From: an uncultured Bacilli bacterium
Lineage (GTDB): Bacteria > Bacillota_I > Bacilli_A > RF39 > UBA660
Assembly: GCA_934183155.1 (NCBI GenBank)
Contig: CAKPSB010000003.1
Span: 1 to 64,000, forward strand
Direction of reading: 5' to 3'
Length of the DNA: 64,000 nucleotides
Numbering within the stretch: the first letter of the stretch is position 1; every line of letters starts with the position of its first letter. The notes beneath the pieces were generated by a model. That model worked only from the letters and a program-made list of their open reading frames with translations. It was not told the origin of the DNA and ran no database searches. Positions 26,428 through 35,520 of this stretch are shown here, piece by piece. The translations under genes were made by a program, and so were the position numbers.

Positions 26428-27297
26428 CTAATTTCGCTTTATTGCGTTAGGAACCTTTTTAATATGGTTACCTATAATCTCTGACACATCAAAAATAGTT
26501 ACAAAAGAAGAAGAATCAATATCATCTAAAATATCCCTCAAAATAGAAACTTCAAATCTTGTAATAACCGTATATAAAACTTTCTTATCATTATGTGAAA
26601 TAATTCCTTCACCTGATAAAACAGTAACAGTTCTTCCTAATCTTTTCAATATTTCTTTAGAAATTTCATCACCATCATCAGTAATTATAAAAGCCGCTTT
26701 CGCACTATTTAATCCATCTGAAACCATATCAATAACCTTATAGCTTATAAAATAAGTAAGTAAAGAATATAAAGCTCTATCAGTTCCAAAAACAAAAATA
26801 GCCGCACCATAAATAAAAATATTAAAAGCAAAAACTACTTGTCCAACAGATAAACTTTTCTTTCTAGTTACTAAAATTGCTACTATTTCCGTGCCATCTA
26901 AACAGCCACCTTCTTTAATAATTATACCAACACCAACACCTAAAGCAATACCACCATAAACGGTCGCTAATAAAGTATTATCAATTAATGGATTATAACG
27001 ATGAAACACTTCTAACAACGTACTAAAAAGTAACATAGCATACCCTGCTTTAATTAAAAACTTTTTGCCTAATGTTTTATATCCTAAAATTAAAAAAGGT
27101 AAATTTATCAAAAATATAATTAATCCCAAAGAACCACCAAATAAAGTATTTATAATTATTGATACACCATTCATACCACCGTCAATCATTTTATTTGGAA
27201 TCAATATAAGCTCCAATGCAGCCGCTGAAATTATTGCACCAACTGTAATTAATACAAGTGATAAAAAAAATCTTTTTGTAAATAATCTTTGTTTCAT
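26428..27297 (-). CDS. YitT-family membrane protein
   Basis: 289 residues. Six hydrophobic helices fill the first 200, with PNKMIDGGMNGVSIIIN and GGCLDGTEIVAIL matching the two conserved halves of the YitT family. A C-terminal soluble DUF2179 domain (about 205-285) follows, with the GEGIISHNDKKVLYTVITR pattern. Transport substrate is unknown. It sits between the glycosyltransferase and the PAP2 gene, in the interval that separates sigE and sigG. Confidence 0.9.
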   Translation of the reverse strand: MKQRLFTKRFFLSLVLITVGAIISAAALELILIPNKMIDGGMNGVSIIINTLFGGSLGLIIFLINLPFLILGYKTLGKKFLIKAGYAMLLFSTLLEVFHRYNPLIDNTLLATVYGGIALGVGVGIIIKEGGCLDGTEIVAILVTRKKSLSVGQVVFAFNIFIYGAAIFVFGTDRALYSLLTYFISYKVIDMVSDGLNSAKAAFIITDDGDEISKEILKRLGRTVTVLSGEGIISHNDKKVLYTVITRFEVSILRDILDDIDSSSFVTIFDVSEIIGNHIKKVPNAIKRN

Positions 27298-27390
27298 AAT
27301 ACCTCACCTAATTTAATTATAAACAAGTTTTTAAATATTTAAAAGAGATATAAAAAAAATATAATGAAGTTTACATTATTTTCTAATATA

Positions 27391-28455
27391 TTAAATATCA
27401 ATATTTTTCTCTATTATTCGTCTATTTTCTAAAAGTCGTTCATCAGCATCTATTTTAATAGCCTTATCAATATTTTCTAAAGCCTTTTTATAATCATTTA
27501 TATTAAAATAACAAATAGATAAAAGGTCATAAATATATAATGGCAAACAAAAATATTCATTTATATAAGTTTTATAATTAGTTTTAATTTCTAACGCCTT
27601 ATTTAAAAATGTAATAGCATCTTCATATCTTTTAATATCATAATAAAATAAACCCAATTCAGCATATCCATCTTTTAAATATGGTGCTTCTAAAATAGCT
27701 TTTTTATACCACATCTCAGCCTCATCATATCTTTTTAAATTCTTATAACATCTTCCAATAAATCTCATTGAAGCACATCTTTCATCTTTCCATGTTGCTG
27801 TTTTTAAATTTAAATGTTTAATAAATGTATCAATTGCCTTATTCCAATCACCAAGATACATATACTCTCTACCTAAATAGTGCATATTACGATCATCTAA
27901 AGGATTTTCCTTTACCGAAATCTCAAGCAGCGGTAAATAATTTCTAATTTTATCTTTATCAGGATAATGATTTAATACTATATCTACAAACACCTTTTTT
28001 TCCTTACAATCACATTTTAAAACTTCATGAACTGGATAAATCCACCGATAACCCCTTCTACTATGAATCTTTTCATAATAAAAACTAACTAATGGAATAT
28101 TGTCCTTTAAAGACCAATTATATATATATGAAGCCCTCGTAGTACCTTTATTCCAAGCCTTTTCTAACTTATCTCGCCACCCTTTTTCAAACACTTCATC
28201 TATATCTGTACACACACAAATGTCCGCATCATCATCTACCATATCTAAAGACATATTTCTAGCCTTATCAAAACGCCATGGATTTATTAAGCTATATTTA
28301 ACTTTCACACCAAGCTCTTTTAAAATTTTCACAGAATCATCTGTAGAACCTGTATCTAAAACAAAAATTTTATCAGCCTCGCTCATTGAATCAAACCATC
28401 TTCTTATAAATTTCTCTTCATTTTTGCAAATAGCATAAACACACACTTTGTACAT
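27391..28455 (-). CDS. Family 2 glycosyltransferase fused to TPR repeats
   Basis: 354 residues. The N-terminal GT-A domain (1-150) has ICKNEEKFIRRWFDSM, LDTGSTDDS and the metal-binding TDIDEVF. From about 175 on it has tetratricopeptide repeats (YLGDWNKAIDTFIKHL, LKRYDEAEMWYKKAILEAP, IKRYEDAITFLNKALEI and more). This domain pair is common in small bacterial glycosyltransferases that act on proteins or surface glycans. No membrane segment, so it is cytosolic. It starts 30 bases after sigE and may be co-transcribed with it. Confidence 0.88.
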   Translation of the reverse strand: MYKVCVYAICKNEEKFIRRWFDSMSEADKIFVLDTGSTDDSVKILKELGVKVKYSLINPWRFDKARNMSLDMVDDDADICVCTDIDEVFEKGWRDKLEKAWNKGTTRASYIYNWSLKDNIPLVSFYYEKIHSRRGYRWIYPVHEVLKCDCKEKKVFVDIVLNHYPDKDKIRNYLPLLEISVKENPLDDRNMHYLGREYMYLGDWNKAIDTFIKHLNLKTATWKDERCASMRFIGRCYKNLKRYDEAEMWYKKAILEAPYLKDGYAELGLFYYDIKRYEDAITFLNKALEIKTNYKTYINEYFCLPLYIYDLLSICYFNINDYKKALENIDKAIKIDADERLLENRRIIEKNIDI

Positions 28456-28485
28456 AAAATCACCTAATAAATTATATGATTTTCC

Positions 28486-29175
28486 TCAACTTTTATCTAA
28501 TTGTTTTAATCTTTTAATAACTTTTTTTTCAATTCTTGAAATATAAGATTGTGAAATTCCCATCATTCTAGCAACATCTTTTTGTGTCATCTCATCCTCG
28601 TTATAAAGACCATACCTTAATATCATTATTTTTTTATCTCTCTCATTTAAACAATTAATCTCTTGATAAAGCAACTTCTTTTCAATTTCCTCCTCTAAAC
28701 CTTTAGTAACAACATCACTATCAGTCCCAAGTACATCTTCTAAATGTAACTCATTACCTTCAGCATCATAACTTAAATTATCTTCAAAACTAATTTCCGC
28801 TTTTCTTCGTTTATTTTTTCTCAAAAACATCAATATTTCATTATCAATACACCTTGAAGCATATGTCGCAAGTTTAATATTTTTGTCTAACTTATAAGTA
28901 TTCACCCCTTTTATCAAACCAACACTACCAATACTAACTAAATCTTCCAAATCGACTCCTGTATTTTCATACTTTTTAGCCAAAAAAACAACTAAACGCA
29001 AATTATGTTCAATAAGTTTATTACGCGCACTATCATCACCATTTGTCGATAAAATTACATATTTTATTTCATCATCTTTAGAAAGTGGCGCTGGTAATTT
29101 ATCCGCACTACCAATAAAAAAAACAGCTTCATCTTTAAAAATTTTCTTAATAAATTTAATTATTCTTCTAATCAT
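28486..29175 (-). CDS. sigE: RNA polymerase sporulation sigma factor E (pro-sigma-E)
   Basis: 229 residues, very close in layout to B. subtilis sigma-E. A short basic amphipathic pro-sequence (MIRRIIKFIKKIF) precedes FIGSADKLPAPLS, which marks the processing region. Region 2 (VDLEDLVSIGSVGLIKGVNT, then ATYASRCIDNEILMFLR) and region 4 (RYGLYNEDEMTQKDVARMMG, then SQSYISRIEK) are complete. It governs early mother-cell transcription and is activated by SpoIIGA, encoded just upstream. The pro-sequence is shorter than in Bacillus. Confidence 0.97.
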   Translation of the reverse strand: MIRRIIKFIKKIFKDEAVFFIGSADKLPAPLSKDDEIKYVILSTNGDDSARNKLIEHNLRLVVFLAKKYENTGVDLEDLVSIGSVGLIKGVNTYKLDKNIKLATYASRCIDNEILMFLRKNKRRKAEISFEDNLSYDAEGNELHLEDVLGTDSDVVTKGLEEEIEKKLLYQEINCLNERDKKIMILRYGLYNEDEMTQKDVARMMGISQSYISRIEKKVIKRLKQLDKS

Positions 29176-29176
29176 T

Positions 29177-29932
29177 TTAACCCTCCATTAATCCATTTAA
29201 TAAAACATCCATATTAATATTTTCATTAAAAGCTAAATAAATATTTTCAAACATTCCAATTCCAACCACCTCCACCCTTCTAACTTTTATTCCCTCTAAA
29301 ATGCCACTAGCACCAACAGATGTATAAGGAATATACATTTTCTTATTTTTAAAAGTATTTTTAATATTCGTTATTATAACTGGTTTTCCTTTAAAAGTAA
29401 GTGTATTACCAGTATCTAAATAACCATTTAAATTAAGTATCCTTCTACCTATATAAATATTTACTTTATAAGTATTAACTATTTTCTTTTTATACATTAT
29501 ATTTTGTTTTACATAAAAATATAATACTAAAGGTGATACTATAATTAAAAAGATAAAATTTATACTTATACCATTGTTATAAAATAAAATTCCTTTATGA
29601 CTATAAGCAAACTCAATGTTCAAAACATATAAAAACCCCCCTAAAAAAATACTAACAATATAAAACATAACAATGTTAACTAAAAAAGTTTTTAAATTTC
29701 TATACCCAAATGTAATTAAAATCATTAAAATACTTAAATATAATTTTATAAAAAATAACTGTAAAGAACTTATTTTAAAAAAAAGCACTAAAATAGTTAA
29801 ACTTCCAACAAATGCGCCCAAAACAATTCTAAAAATTTTTACATTTCGTTTTAATAATATTTGAACAGAAAAAAGTAGCAAAAAATCAAAAAAGAAATTT
29901 AAAAAAAGCACTTCATCAATATAAATAGTCAT
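29177..29932 (-). CDS. spoIIGA: Sigma-E processing peptidase SpoIIGA
   Basis: 251 residues. Five membrane helices fill residues 1-150 (TIYIDEVLFLNFFFDFLLL first), followed by a cytosolic aspartic protease domain whose catalytic motif is YLDTGNTLTF. It cleaves the sigma-E pro-sequence in the mother cell after activation by SpoIIR from the forespore. The ATG at 29932 has GGGTGG 4 bases before it, and the stop lies 1 base before sigE, a typical spoIIGA-sigE pair. Confidence 0.93.
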   Translation of the reverse strand: MTIYIDEVLFLNFFFDFLLLFSVQILLKRNVKIFRIVLGAFVGSLTILVLFFKISSLQLFFIKLYLSILMILITFGYRNLKTFLVNIVMFYIVSIFLGGFLYVLNIEFAYSHKGILFYNNGISINFIFLIIVSPLVLYFYVKQNIMYKKKIVNTYKVNIYIGRRILNLNGYLDTGNTLTFKGKPVIITNIKNTFKNKKMYIPYTSVGASGILEGIKVRRVEVVGIGMFENIYLAFNENINMDVLLNGLMEG

Positions 29933-29956
29933 TTTACCACCCAAAATAAGTATAAA

Positions 29957-29985
29957 AAAAACGACGTTAAAATTATGTCGTTTTT
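29957..29985 (-). terminator. Terminator of proS
   Basis: Minus strand AAAAACGAC (29977-29985) pairs with GTCGTTTTT (29957-29965) over 9 bp, followed by further T. It overlaps the proS stop. Confidence 0.8.
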
Positions 29986-31675
29986 ATTTGTTTAATATTT
30001 TATTTAGCTCATCCATTAATTTGTCTTTAGAAACCTCTATATCAACTTTACCATCCCTAGATTTAAGTTCAACTATATTATCCTTTGCTTTTTTACCAAT
30101 AGTTATTTTATAAGGAATACCAATTAAATCCATATCATTAAATTTAATTCCAGCCCTTTCATCTCTATCATCAAGTAACGTTTCAATATTATAACTATTT
30201 AACAAATCATAAACTTCATCAGCTAAAAAGGTTTGCTTTTCATCTTTTGAATTAATCAAAACAATTCCAACTTTAAAAGGTGCGACAGAAATAGGCCATA
30301 CCAATCCCTTATCATCCGCTGTTTGTTCTGCTAAAGCACTCATACATCTAGCAATTCCAATACCATAACAACCCATATACACTGGTTTTAAAGTGTTATC
30401 TTTATCTAAATAATTTAAATCTAAAGCTAATGAATATTTAGTGCCTAATTTAAATGTATTACCAACTTCAATACCTTTTTTAAAATAAATTTTACCGCCA
30501 CATTTTGGGCATGTATCTCCCTGTTTAATATTTACAATATCCCCTTGCATATAAACATCAAAATCTTTTAAATTAACATTAATATAATGATATCCTGTAA
30601 CATTAGCTCCGCAAACAAAATTACACATATCAGCCACTTCGTTGTCAATAACAATTTTTGCATTCATATTAACAGGACCTAAAGAACCAAAAGAAGCATC
30701 TGTAATTGTTTTTAACTCTTCTTCAGTAGCAAGTTCAACACTTTTTGCCTTCAAAAGTTTACGTAACTTCGTATCATTCAATTCTCTATCGCCTTTAATT
30801 ACCGCAACAATAATATCACCATCAACATTATAAACAAGCGTTTTTACCGTTTTTTTAACATCAACATCTAACAATTTAACTATATCTTCAATTGTTTTAG
30901 CACCTTTTGTGGCAATTTTTTCAATCTTTTTTTCCTCTTCATGTAAACCTTTTTCAGCTACAACCTCAGCTACCTCAATATTTGAACCATAATCACAACT
31001 ATCACACATTACAAGTGTATCTTCACCAATTTCAGTTACAGCCTGAAATTCCTCAGATAAATCTCCACCCATAACACCAGTATCAGCTTTTACAATTCGA
31101 TAATCAATACCAATTTCATCAAAAGTATTTTTATAAGCTGTAACCATTTTTTGATAAGATATTTCACCAGAATTAACATCTGTATCAAAACTATAAGCGT
31201 CTTTCATCGTAAACTCACGTGTTCTAATAAGTCCATATCTAGGTCTTGCTTCATCTCTAAATTTATCTTGCATTTGATAAATATTAAATGGCATGTCCTT
31301 ATATGATTTTATTTTTTCTTTAGCAGCCATTACAAATAATTCTTCATGCGTAGGGCCTAAACAAAATTCACGATTATTACGGTCATTTAATTTAAACATA
31401 TCGCTTCCAAAAGAATCATAGCGATTTGACTTTTGAAAAATTTCACTTGGTATCAAAGCAGGCATCAAAACCTCTAAAGCCCCAGCTTCATTCATATGTT
31501 TCCTAACTATTTTTTCAATATTTTGTTTTACTCTAAGACCAAGTGGCATAAACATGTAAACACCACTAGCCTCTTTCTTTATATAACCAGCTCTTACTAA
31601 TAAATTACCACTCTTAGAATCTTCTCCCTTTACATCTTCTTTTTTCGTATAGAAAAAACTATTACTTAATTTCAT
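29984..31675 (-). CDS. proS: Proline-tRNA ligase (bacterial type)
   Basis: 563 residues of class II synthetase. Motif 2 (FRDEARPRYGLIRTREFTMK), the INS editing insertion between about 220 and 400 (with CNFVCGANVTGYHY), and the C-terminal anticodon-binding domain are present. A zinc-like CPKC and CDSC pair are also seen. The true start is the ATG at 31675 with GGAGG 6 bases before it. An in-frame extension of 20 residues upstream reads through the T-box terminator and is not coding. Regulated by the Pro T-box. In Bacillus proS follows rseP; here they are 29 kb apart. Confidence 0.97.
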   Translation of the reverse strand: MKLSNSFFYTKKEDVKGEDSKSGNLLVRAGYIKKEASGVYMFMPLGLRVKQNIEKIVRKHMNEAGALEVLMPALIPSEIFQKSNRYDSFGSDMFKLNDRNNREFCLGPTHEELFVMAAKEKIKSYKDMPFNIYQMQDKFRDEARPRYGLIRTREFTMKDAYSFDTDVNSGEISYQKMVTAYKNTFDEIGIDYRIVKADTGVMGGDLSEEFQAVTEIGEDTLVMCDSCDYGSNIEVAEVVAEKGLHEEEKKIEKIATKGAKTIEDIVKLLDVDVKKTVKTLVYNVDGDIIVAVIKGDRELNDTKLRKLLKAKSVELATEEELKTITDASFGSLGPVNMNAKIVIDNEVADMCNFVCGANVTGYHYINVNLKDFDVYMQGDIVNIKQGDTCPKCGGKIYFKKGIEVGNTFKLGTKYSLALDLNYLDKDNTLKPVYMGCYGIGIARCMSALAEQTADDKGLVWPISVAPFKVGIVLINSKDEKQTFLADEVYDLLNSYNIETLLDDRDERAGIKFNDMDLIGIPYKITIGKKAKDNIVELKSRDGKVDIEVSKDKLMDELNKILNK

Positions 31676-31689
31676 TTTATATCCTCCTA

Positions 31690-31882
31690 ACAAAAAAAGG
31701 ATAGTACACAAGGAGTGCAAAAAGCACGGTACCATCCTCTCATTTACTTAATTAATATAACGGTTTTACCCGGGAGTGATTAGCTCCACTTAGAAAGTAG
31801 GAATTAAATACTATCATAACTTGTTCTCACTATCCAAGCTCACTTTTTATGAGGAAATATTTAATATTCTTTCTTCATCGAT
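31690..31882 (-). promoter_or_regulatory. T-box riboswitch, tRNA-Pro specific, controlling proS
   Basis: Minus strand contains AGGATGGTACCGTGC (T-box antiterminator core) within a terminator-like hairpin (31699-31738) followed by seven T (31692-31698). Upstream is a stem I with AGAACAAG-like and GATGAAG elements, and the likely specifier reads CCT (31799-31801), a proline codon, matching proS. Confidence 0.9.
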
Positions 31883-31895
31883 TTATATAATAACT

Positions 31896-32402
31896 TTAAA
31901 ATTTAATAATACTAATTGCGAAAAGTAAAAATAAATTATATGCATATTTCAATCTAAACTTAAACTTAATAGAAAGTTCATTTGTAGCAACTACTTTATC
32001 AACCAAACTTACTATCCAACTTTCCATATACTTTGGAACGGAAATATTAACCGGAAACATATGAGATCTAATCATATCTTTCTCTTTAATAGTCAAATCA
32101 AAATTATTCTCAGCCGTTTTCAAAGACAATTTAGGATGTAGAAAATAAGATTTCAGTCTATCCTTTTTAGACCAATCCTCAGGACTAAAAAAGAAATCAT
32201 GTAATAAACCACCAATAGCTGTTTGTTCATAATCTAAATGTAACATTTTAGCCACTTTGTATGAGTAATAAGATACTTTTAACGAATGATCATATCTACT
32301 AATACCATGATGTTCTATTTTTTTAATTTTATTAAACTCTTCATTGTTTATAATATTATTTATAATTCTCATATATTGTAAGTCGTTTTTATGACTACTC
32401 AT
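31896..32402 (-). CDS. HD-domain phosphohydrolase-like protein
   Basis: 168 residues. The HD signature is visible: HHGISRYDHSLKVSYYSY gives the first His, GLLHDFF near residue 65 gives the His-Asp pair, and later RSHMFP and SLVDKVVA supply the remaining histidine and aspartate. Such proteins hydrolyse phosphate esters or nucleotides, but the substrate is not evident. The C-terminus is hydrophobic (YNLFLLFAISIIKF), suggesting membrane association. It lies upstream of the proS T-box with its own ribosome site (GAGGTG). Confidence 0.8.
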   Translation of the reverse strand: MSSHKNDLQYMRIINNIINNEEFNKIKKIEHHGISRYDHSLKVSYYSYKVAKMLHLDYEQTAIGGLLHDFFFSPEDWSKKDRLKSYFLHPKLSLKTAENNFDLTIKEKDMIRSHMFPVNISVPKYMESWIVSLVDKVVATNELSIKFKFRLKYAYNLFLLFAISIIKF

Positions 32403-32465
32403 TATATTTCACCTCAAATTACTTAACCAGTATAGCACAATATGATATAATTTTCAAATTGACCC

Positions 32466-33521
32466 TTAACTGTCATTTTCGCTTGTATTTCCTTCTATTT
32501 TTAACTCTTCTGATGGTGGCGTTATTTGAATAAATGTATTTCCATCATTAACTTTTATTTCTTTTCCATCTTTATCTTTATAAACTGTTTGACTTGTTCT
32601 ACTATCCTTAGACCAAGTTATCGCAATAGCGTAACCATCTGTTATATAATAACCATCACCTGATCCAATATTATCTAACTTTAATCTTCCATAAGAATCA
32701 TAAGTATGAGTAGCAATCGGCGTAATAATAATATTTTTATATGTATATTGTTTACCTGTTAAAGCATCTACATGTGGTGTATTTGACATACTCCTTTTAT
32801 ACACCTTATTTGCCTCATCATATTCGTAACTACTATTAGTATAATATGAATACTTAATAAATACTGTATCGGCTTTTATAGCATTTTCTTTCTTGCTTAA
32901 ATCAACCTCATCAACACTATAATTTAAAAGTAGTTTCTTATTAGTATCCCTATCATACCCTTTTTCTTTAGCAAAAGCTTTTATTTTTTCCATACTTGTA
33001 AAAGCTGTATGCTCAGAAGCCTTATGAAGTGATGTATCTCGCCAAAACACTTTAGAATCAGTAAGACCATTTATATTATCAACACCAAGTGAAGAAATAT
33101 CTGCCTTAGCCTGCTCACTCCAACCAAAATGAACATAAATAGCATCGTTTTCTAAAGCATAATCTAAATAATATGGCCTAGAACTTCTAACAGAACCAAT
33201 TTTAGAAGTGTTTTGATCTTTAAATAAAGCCATTAATCTAGTAATACCACCTTCAGCTAATATTTCATAAGTTATATAAGCATCCTGTAGTCCTGCATGA
33301 GGCCAAGCCGCATGATTATTATTTATCATCACCGCAATAGGCCTTGTTTTTGACTTTTCATCAACAATTTTCAATTTTTTAACAATCTTTACCTTTTTAG
33401 AAATGCGTTCGTCGACTTCACTTTTATTAGTCCAATAATAATACGCTCCTAAAGCAACAATAATTATAATTAAAAAAGAAATTATGAAAAATCTTTTTTG
33501 ACGTTTTTTCCTCTTTGTCAT
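32466..33521 (-). CDS. DUF3048 (YerB-like) membrane-anchored protein
   Basis: 351 residues. A basic start and one membrane helix (about 10-28) anchor an extracytosolic domain. The DUF3048 signature is clear: RPIAVMINNNHAAWPHAGLQ followed by ITYEILAEGGITRLMALF and GSVRSSRPYYLDYA. B. subtilis YerB is a lipoprotein of this family with unknown function; this copy has a membrane anchor and no lipobox cysteine. It lies 95 bases after the phosphodiester glycosidase gene in the same direction. Confidence 0.88.
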   Translation of the reverse strand: MTKRKKRQKRFFIISFLIIIIVALGAYYYWTNKSEVDERISKKVKIVKKLKIVDEKSKTRPIAVMINNNHAAWPHAGLQDAYITYEILAEGGITRLMALFKDQNTSKIGSVRSSRPYYLDYALENDAIYVHFGWSEQAKADISSLGVDNINGLTDSKVFWRDTSLHKASEHTAFTSMEKIKAFAKEKGYDRDTNKKLLLNYSVDEVDLSKKENAIKADTVFIKYSYYTNSSYEYDEANKVYKRSMSNTPHVDALTGKQYTYKNIIITPIATHTYDSYGRLKLDNIGSGDGYYITDGYAIAITWSKDSRTSQTVYKDKDGKEIKVNDGNTFIQITPPSEELKIEGNTSENDS

Positions 33522-33615
33522 AGAAAATCTCCTTCAATATTATTATAAAACAAATACATTTGCAAAAAATGACAAAATTTATCATCATATAAATATATGT
33601 CTATTAATATATTAA

Positions 33616-34875
33616 TTATTCAGTAACAATCCAAGCATCTGGAATAGCTCTAGTAGATTTTTGACCACTACCATTAACTGGTTTATTTATTAATTGATTA
33701 TTAATAACAAGACCACTAGAAGTACCACCATCTAAATTAGCAGCATTATATGCCCCATACTTCATCAATATTTCCGTAAGTTCAACCATTCCTACGCCAT
33801 CAATGCCATGAGCATAATCTCTTCCATCCATAACTAAGAAAAGCACTATACCATCTTGTCTTTGCCCAATTGCACTTCGAGGAGCCGTTCCCCAACCACC
33901 ATTTCCTTTAATAAATGATGGTGTCCCATTAACAATTAAAAACGGACCAAATTCAACAGCATCACGAATACCTTTTTCCAAAGCTTGCTGAGCCGTCATT
34001 TTTTTCATTATAAATTTATTATCTTTAGTAAAGCCTAACACCCCACCAGATACAGGAACATTTCCATTATTACTCACAACTTTACCATTTTGAATAACAA
34101 CGCCATGTGGTTTACTACCATTTCCCATATAACCAGGATCATTAAATCCACTAGCATTCATCGCTACAATTGCTTTATTATTTTTAGCAATCGTTGTAAG
34201 CATTTCGCCTTTAACATTTAAATTTGTAGCTGTACCAACTTTAACTTTTGAAGCATCATAAATAGCAACAAGATAACCTCTCATACCATCACTATTTATA
34301 TTAATCAACTTATACTTCTCACCATCTTCATGTGATAAAATTTCTTTTTCATACTTGTTTTTATACATTCCTTTTGATTTACTATAATCAACAAATGTAA
34401 TTGCATTTAAATCAGTGTCTTCATCAACTGATTTAACATAATTGTTTTTCAAAACTGCATCAATTGTTTTTTGACTATAAAACCATTTTGCTAAATATTG
34501 ATGACGCATCGTCGTCATAGCCGTAGTAATTAACCATTCACGAAAATTAGGATAAGGTCCATACAATAAAAATCCAAGTCCTGAGCCACAAGTTAAGGCA
34601 ACACAAATAATAACCACTACTATCTTTTGCCAAGTTTTCATCTTTACTTTTTCTTTTTTAGCTATTTTTCTATCATTATTTTTCTCATCATTTTTAACTT
34701 CTTTTTGCATATCATTTTCCTGAAATTTTTCTTCATAATTTCTAAGCAATCTATCAATATCTACATCTTTTTTATCAGGAAACAAATCATCAAGCGAAGG
34801 ATCTTTCATATAATCTTTATCTTCTAACTCACTACGCTCTTCATCATCAAACAAATACTCGTCATTCTTATGCAT
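33616..34875 (-). CDS. Phosphodiester glycosidase (NAGPA-family) surface protein
   Basis: 419 residues. A charged cytosolic N-terminal tail (1-80), one membrane helix (about 84-105), a linker, then a C-terminal NAGPA domain (about 210-419) with IVAMNASGFNDPGYMG, PRSAIGQRQDGIVLFLVMDG, NAANLDGGTSSGL and the final STRAIPDAWIV. This family cleaves GlcNAc-phosphodiester links or related sugar phosphates; in Gram-positive bacteria it is linked to wall-glycan and exopolysaccharide metabolism. It overlaps the 193-aa membrane-anchored protein gene by 8 bases, so the pair is coupled. Confidence 0.88.
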   Translation of the reverse strand: MHKNDEYLFDDEERSELEDKDYMKDPSLDDLFPDKKDVDIDRLLRNYEEKFQENDMQKEVKNDEKNNDRKIAKKEKVKMKTWQKIVVVIICVALTCGSGLGFLLYGPYPNFREWLITTAMTTMRHQYLAKWFYSQKTIDAVLKNNYVKSVDEDTDLNAITFVDYSKSKGMYKNKYEKEILSHEDGEKYKLININSDGMRGYLVAIYDASKVKVGTATNLNVKGEMLTTIAKNNKAIVAMNASGFNDPGYMGNGSKPHGVVIQNGKVVSNNGNVPVSGGVLGFTKDNKFIMKKMTAQQALEKGIRDAVEFGPFLIVNGTPSFIKGNGGWGTAPRSAIGQRQDGIVLFLVMDGRDYAHGIDGVGMVELTEILMKYGAYNAANLDGGTSSGLVINNQLINKPVNGSGQKSTRAIPDAWIVTE

Positions 34876-35449
34876 TTTTTTCTACCTCTTCCTTGCCAAA
34901 AAATTCTCCGTCTTTATCATAATCAATATAATCTTTATAAATAGCATAATTAGCTTTATTAACTTTAGAATACTTATTTTTATTCTCAGCATTATACTTA
35001 TCATATTCATCAATTAATTCATTATACTGTTTAACATCTGAAATATAATAATTATTAGCAGCCTCATAATTAGCCTTAAAAGTAATACATCTCGTATTAG
35101 CTCTAACATCACCATATTCAACTATACAATTTTTCTTTAAAACTAAAGCTTCATTATCTACTTTTTTAATTGCCTCTTCATAATTTTTCATAAAATCATT
35201 CCAAGCTTTATAATTAGTAGCTAAAGTTTCGATATATAAATCCTCTTTATTTTCATAAAACTTATTTCTTAAAGATGAAAACTCATCAACAGCCTTATTA
35301 AAACTTGCATAAGAACTTATAATTTCATCAACCTTCTTTTTTGTTTGCAATTTATCTTTTTTCAAACCATCAACCCAAACACACGCCAATATCAACAAAA
35401 CACAAAGAATTCCAATAACAATTCCAATAATTTTTAACGATTTTTTCAT
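34868..35449 (-). CDS. Membrane-anchored helical protein
   Basis: 193 residues. One N-terminal membrane helix (about 5-27) is followed by an extracytosolic, highly charged helical domain with KKVDEIISSYASFNKAVDEF and two cysteines (about 108 and 121), which may form a disulfide. No family recognised. It is translationally coupled to the NAGPA gene, suggesting a partner or chaperone at the cell surface. AAGGAG lies 7 bases before the ATG. Confidence 0.75.
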   Translation of the reverse strand: MKKSLKIIGIVIGILCVLLILACVWVDGLKKDKLQTKKKVDEIISSYASFNKAVDEFSSLRNKFYENKEDLYIETLATNYKAWNDFMKNYEEAIKKVDNEALVLKKNCIVEYGDVRANTRCITFKANYEAANNYYISDVKQYNELIDEYDKYNAENKNKYSKVNKANYAIYKDYIDYDKDGEFFGKEEVEKNA

Positions 35450-35520
35450 AACTTACTCCTTCTTATCTTCTTATACACTATACCAAATTACAAAAAAAAT
35501 GTAAAGCATTGTCGAAACAC

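Noticed and set aside
31676..31735. 20-residue N-terminal extension of ProS
   Set aside because: It lies in the T-box terminator and T run; the ATG at 31675 has a proper GGAGG site and the family start.
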